A DNA stretch of 64,000 nt from Lasioglossum baleicum (Eukaryota > Arthropoda > Insecta > Hymenoptera > Halictidae): positions 16,398,635 to 16,462,634 of the forward strand of contig NC_134929.1 of assembly GCF_051020765.1 (NCBI RefSeq), in the 5' to 3' direction. The notes beneath the pieces are model-generated. The model did not search any database, was not told the origin of the DNA, and was given only the letters and a program-made list of their open reading frames with translations. Made by a program: the position numbers and the translations under genes. Below are positions 59,129 to 64,000 of this stretch, piece after piece (the first letter of the stretch is position 1; the number at the start of each line of letters is the position of its first letter).

Positions 59129-61396
59129 TTAAAAAGTGCTCTCATCAAATAGGTATCTTTTAGAATCTGTATAATTAATAGAGGTGGCAGGGTAGCCGAA
59201 AATTTTGAAACTTAATCGAAATCGAATATTTAGTGTTACTCGTTGGATCCACGTTACGAGAACAATCGAGATGAATAATTCTGGAAACAATGGCGTCACA
59301 AAGAGGAAGAGGTATCGGGAACCCTCTTCTTTTCCTCTAATGTTACGTTGCCCCCGTGTTTCTAATCGAACCTCGGACGTCGCTCGATAATTGTGACGTT
59401 GTGTAACTAATTATTACCGTGTTTCAGATGCGTTACGAGCACCGGGAACAAGATTAAACGAGTTATTTCTACCAGTATTTGAAACCTGAGAAATAGATTT
59501 TCATTATTTCTAAACGGCTCGTGGACGTCTTTCGGTATGAATATTATACGCATTAAATTACGTCGCAGACAGTGGCGCGTAATCATTGTACATTCATTAT
59601 TCTTCTCCATTGTTTTAATAACGTTATCGACCGACCGTACGAGACCAGATCCTGTAATTAATGATAGAGGCGTGTATTATCGTGCAAATCTCCAAAGAAA
59701 TCGTTTCTTTGATCATTAGCAATTACATATGATCAATTATATTAATGAAACTCGGTTTACGTCACCATTAATGGTACTTGTCTTCTGAAATTAGTTTAAA
59801 CGAGTACTCTCCCATTCATTATGAAGCTTGTAATTTTCTACTGGTACTGTAGACTTTCAGACACGGTTATTAAGCACAATGTACTCATCGAATAAAATGA
59901 TTTTTGTGATTGTAATGTATAATTATAGAATATGAATATAGCCAACGAGATATTAAGAAATTTTTACGCGAACCATTATTTTACAGTATTAGAAACGATG
60001 GGATTTGAAAACTTTTATCTTCAATTCATCAAAAGATATTTTAATTAATGAAAAATAAAATGATAATGAAATAAAACATCGCACTATTAGATTAAATATA
60101 TCCTTCTTACAATAATGCATTTTCTGCCGTAATTTAAATATTGTATATAATTTACATATATTATTACAAGTGTACAAAATTGTTGAGAGAGAGAATCTTC
60201 GAACCACTCGCATAATGTCAACAAACACAAAGAACACGTTGACGTTTCCAATATTCGGTTCCGCGAGTACACTGATTACATAAGGAAACGAAAGGTTAGA
60301 GACTTAATTTTATATAACAAGAAAGTAGAATATTCTATGACCGGCGTTACCTAGGACAGGCGGTTGTTGCAAAATTTTCGACCGTACGAATATTATTGTT
60401 CAGTCTATATGCGACAAACAATTATTTTTCAGATCTACTTTCAGACGCTGAGCTGGCGTGATAATTATTACAACAGGAAATCGCGCGCGCGTTACGCAAT
60501 TCATTCAGCGGTAAGTGAAAATCATCAATAATTTATTAAGGACTTATTATAATGCAGCGATCAACGGAGTAGAGCAGCGAAATCAATTTTTTTTAATAAG
60601 CTGGCCTGATTTATAGAACTAGCATTCTCATCATTATTAACATGCAATTAGCTGCGAGATAATTAGTATGGCTGATAAAATCGCCTGAAATTTCATTAAC
60701 GAAAGTTATTAGCAAGAGTCAACCGTTAAGCTTCACTTCTTTTAACGATAAAATTGTTTGTGGCTGAAAAATGATTTTTATATCCTTTAATAAAAAATAT
60801 ATAAGTCCTCCATTGTGTGTTTCGTGACAGATCAATTGACGATAAATAAAATCAGGCAATTCCATCTGGTAGTTTCATAAAATTTCCATATCCAACAATT
60901 ATGCAAAGTATGCGTGTTTCATTAAACCTTTGCGGAACAATATTTTCCTTCTTCGTTAGCGGGGAGGCCTAATATTTACCTCGCAACTCATTAACATCGA
61001 AACGTCCGAGCACTAACAATGACTGGCATCTGTTGCCTTATAAAAATGACAAGACTGAATTTATTTCGATACTGCGCGATTTTTATTCTAATACTCGGAC
61101 AAACAACAATTTCAAAGACGTTTCTTAAAAACACCCTTATGCTATACATTCCAGCGGAAATGGTCGAACCAAAAGAATCTCAACAACACTTTTAGCTTGA
61201 ACGGTATTTATAAAGTAAAAAATTAGAATTTTTTCATCACAGGAACAGACATTTTATTGATTTGCAATATTTTGTAACAGATGCTGAATGACATTCAATA
61301 TAGGTAGTAACAATATTAAGTAATTATTAGAATAATATTGAAATAAGATTCTAATGCTGTAATAAAATCGGGCGAACAAGATTTCAATATTGTACA
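59129..61396. other. Non-coding AT-rich region
   Basis: No gene, RNA or intact element seen. A fragment near 61022-61110 resembles the inside of the 58974 element. Confidence 0.5.
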
Positions 61397-61628
61397 GATG
61401 ATTGCATAAGTTCGTGCCCGATTTGAAAATAAAATTCAATGGTTAAATTTTAGAGAATACAACTTTATTAATCAATTATACATATAGTCACCATTCTTTC
61501 CTAATCGTAGAAAATTTAACCATTTTTTAATTTTAATTTAACCCATCTTTCACCAAATCTTTGACCAATCTTTAAAATTTAACCATTGAACTTGATTTCC
61601 ATATCGGGCACGAACTTATGCAATCATC
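61397..61628. mobile_element. Mariner-like MITE, 232 bp
   Basis: Near-perfect 27-bp ends GATGATTGCATAAGTTCGTG with CCCGAT following, inverted at the right end. The target duplication is unclear. Uninterrupted version of the 58352 element. Confidence 0.8.
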
Positions 61629-61966
61629 TAATCTAATACAATAATAATACGATGAAAATGAAACAGATTAGAATAATATAAAACAGAAGGGTTGAATTGG
61701 TTCCCAAGGGTAACATTTTCAAAAAGTACCGCAAGAAAGTTCCCAGACGGAGCATGGAGATTTTTTACGAAGGAAATATAAAAGCTGGTGAATTCAATGT
61801 GACATATTTCCGTCAGGTCGGTACCATCATCGGCGAATCGATTGTAACAGAACGCGTAATTTTCTGTGCCATGTAGATTTTACCGCTATAGGGGCCGGCG
61901 ACGGTGAAAGTGACTCTCCCACGCCATGACATCCTAGGTCTACTTCCCTCCCACCATAAGTCTAGG

Positions 61967-61994
<28 letters not shown>
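61967..61994. repeat. CT dinucleotide microsatellite
   Basis: Fourteen uninterrupted CT units. Confidence 0.9.
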
Positions 61995-61997
<3 letters not shown>

Positions 61998-62489
61998 TTC
62001 CTCTCTGTTTCACCTGGTCTTCCTCCTTTTTCTACCCCGAGCTCCCGTGTTCGACCGCGCACGATTCGATCTCGCGTCGTGCAAGAGGAAACGAATTCTT
62101 GACAATGGTAATGAGCCGCGGATAAAATAATGGCTCCTCCAGCGACCAGGAAACTTCATGGCATAATTTAAACGCTGCCCGCAAGATTGAGGGCCTCGAG
62201 CGTAAAAAGATGCCCCAGGCGAGCGTCAAAATTACAAACCACGGGGAAAGTGAATTAACGGAGATTAATCTGCGGTGGAATCCGACGCGGACACATTTTT
62301 ACCTTGCAATTATCGAATCCGCCGGGGTTCTAGGGACCTGCCAGAATTTTAGTGGCGCGGGAACCACTTTCTTCTTGCCTTAGGTCACTCGGAAATCAGA
62401 ACTGGCTCTTGGATGCCGAACGACAATTGGGAAAGTGAGAATTTATTTCAAGCACAATTCATTTATTTCAGTTCTTCATTTATTGCAAT

Positions 62490-62950
62490 CAGTGTCGGGC
62501 AAATTTTATTTTAAATAATAAATAAACGTGTGATTTTAATTGCAAATAATAACTAAACTTTTTATTTAAATAAAAGTAATTTAACTAATTCCAAAAGTGA
62601 TCTATTTATTATTTCTTATTTGCAAATAAAAGATTACTATTTATTATTTGGACTGAGGTGGAAATCAAATAAGTAGTGATTGGTCTTCGCTTATTTCTTG
62701 TATTTTGTATATACAATGAACACGTGCGCGTTTTTTGTCTGCAATAGCACAATTATTTGTCAATACAAACAATAATTGAAATTGTATTTGTAAATAACAA
62801 TTAACTTTATTATTTTAAATAATTCTATTTAGACTTGCTCAAATAATAAATAATTATTTTTGCTCTTTTTGATTTGAATATCCAAATAACAAATAACTTG
62901 TTATTTAAATGATTATTTATTTAAATAAATTTATTTATTGTCCAACACTG
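62490..62950. mobile_element. hAT-like MITE, 461 bp, copy B
   Basis: Ends CAGTGTCGGGCAAATTTTAT and CCAACACTG; 8-bp duplication ATTGCAAT / ATTGTAAT with one change (62482-62489, 62951-62958). It matches copy A inverted along the arms but keeps about 90 bp near 62653-62745 in the centre that copy A lacks. Confidence 0.9.
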
Positions 62951-64000
62951 ATTGTAATATATCTATTCTCAGTTATCAATTTTTCCGACGCATGATGAAT
63001 ATGCATTTTGCTCTCTGTTCTAGGAAATTATTAATGACAACAAAATTCTAATTATTATACATAATTATCATTATTTTATAATAATGTACATTCTGTATGT
63101 ATTACACATTTGATAATACTGTACAACACATATAATTGTCATTATTTTCGTGGATTATAACTGCATAAACATTTTCCCAACTCCAATCAATAGGACTTTC
63201 ACTCTCGTGTTAATTGCTAGTTGAAACTCGGTTTATAAAAGCCGAGTGTTTACCGTATCCACGGTAAAGAGATTAACCGTGCCGACATTAGTTCAAGAAT
63301 TATGGACGTACTTAACATGGTGGATAATTCGTGCTATCGTGCGCGCATGAGACGCTTTGAGCGGGCTTCGCACGCTTTATCTGCTCGCGCGGTACCGTTA
63401 TTTGAAAAGCCGTGTTATCGCTTATCTGGCCGTCTTCGCGGATGCGTGACAGTTCTATTTTTCACGTCTCTACCTTCGAATTGACTTATCAGCGGAAACG
63501 GTGAATAGCTTGTCGGCCGGTGAATGTTAATTAAGTGACTAAACGGTCATAATTTTCCACGCGTGGTTTGTAAAAAAGGTGACGAACAGGGATCTTAAAC
63601 AATTTATTAGTTAATGAATTATTTTATTTAGTACACCCCGGACCGTACCATCGAGCACGTAATTGTCCTGCATTGGGATCATTTGTATTAAAAATTGATT
63701 GAAAATTCTGTTTTAAACACCACTAAGCTGTGAAGAAAGTCCAAGGGTCTTGCAGAAACACAAATTTTGTTGAAAATAAATACAGTTACAGTTTGTTGGT
63801 TACAGTTTATTGTTAAATACAGTTTGTTGGTAATTCAGTGAAACCTATACTGAGAAAAATGAAGACATATTTGATTTTTTAAATATTCCTGGTAGACCGC
63901 AACTTCGTAGAAAAGGTTGCTGTTCATTATTATTGCGAATATTGATAAGTCAACCGAACAGTGTAAATTTACATGTTTAAAGTCTGTTATGAGTATAAAT
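62951..64000. other. Right edge of the window, no gene seen
   Basis: AT-rich DNA with a few GC-richer stretches. A plus-strand frame at 63302-63484 has no recognisable domain. Confidence 0.5.

Noticed and set aside
1..64000. tRNA or rRNA genes, CRISPR arrays, bacterial-type operons or integrated virus.
   Set aside because: No cloverleaf, no regular spacer array and no viral gene was recognised; by-eye reading cannot exclude small or decayed ones.

Overview
The window is insect nuclear DNA, most likely hymenopteran. Three intron-containing genes have insect-type proteins, introns are AT-rich with GC-rich blocks that keep their CpGs, and small inverted-repeat transposons of mariner-like, piggyBac-like and hAT-like type are dense. 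The order-level guess is inference; the exact species cannot be told from sequence alone.

Layout. (1) 0.27-11.95 kb, minus strand: shi, the dynamin GTPase of endocytosis, 14 coding exons; GTPase, stalk, PH, GED and proline-rich parts can all be read. A stop codon overlaps the last donor site, so the 830-residue form may be complete inside the window. (2) 14.79-16.33 kb, plus strand: PpV, the catalytic subunit of protein phosphatase 6, 7 exons, 303 residues, complete, head-to-head with shi about 2.8 kb apart. (3) 26.21-51.59 kb, minus strand: Hr4, a nuclear receptor of the NR6/DHR4 group, 10 coding exons joining in phase to 1003 residues. Its 5' coding exon follows a splice acceptor, so non-coding first exons lie further right, beyond 51.6 kb and possibly beyond the window. 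PpV and Hr4 point at each other; the 16.3-26.2 kb interval is UTR and intergenic DNA with simple repeats.

The rest (intron 1 of Hr4 at 42.8-51.5 kb, its intron 5 at 30.3-37.1 kb, and 51.6-64 kb) has no protein gene I can support. It carries at least fifteen small non-autonomous elements, many with readable target-site duplications (TA, TTAA or 8 bp), several nested, plus tandem repeats. The three genes have no evident pathway link: membrane fission, a cell-cycle and signalling phosphatase, and an ecdysone-response repressor. No undescribed multi-gene system is visible. The strongest unusual signals are a giant foldback element 27 nt from an Hr4 splice donor, an Hr4 intron made mostly of one transposon, a stop codon merged with a splice donor in shi, two long in-frame intron read-throughs in Hr4, and a three-unit tandem array at 53.6 kb built around a 19-bp perfect hairpin.
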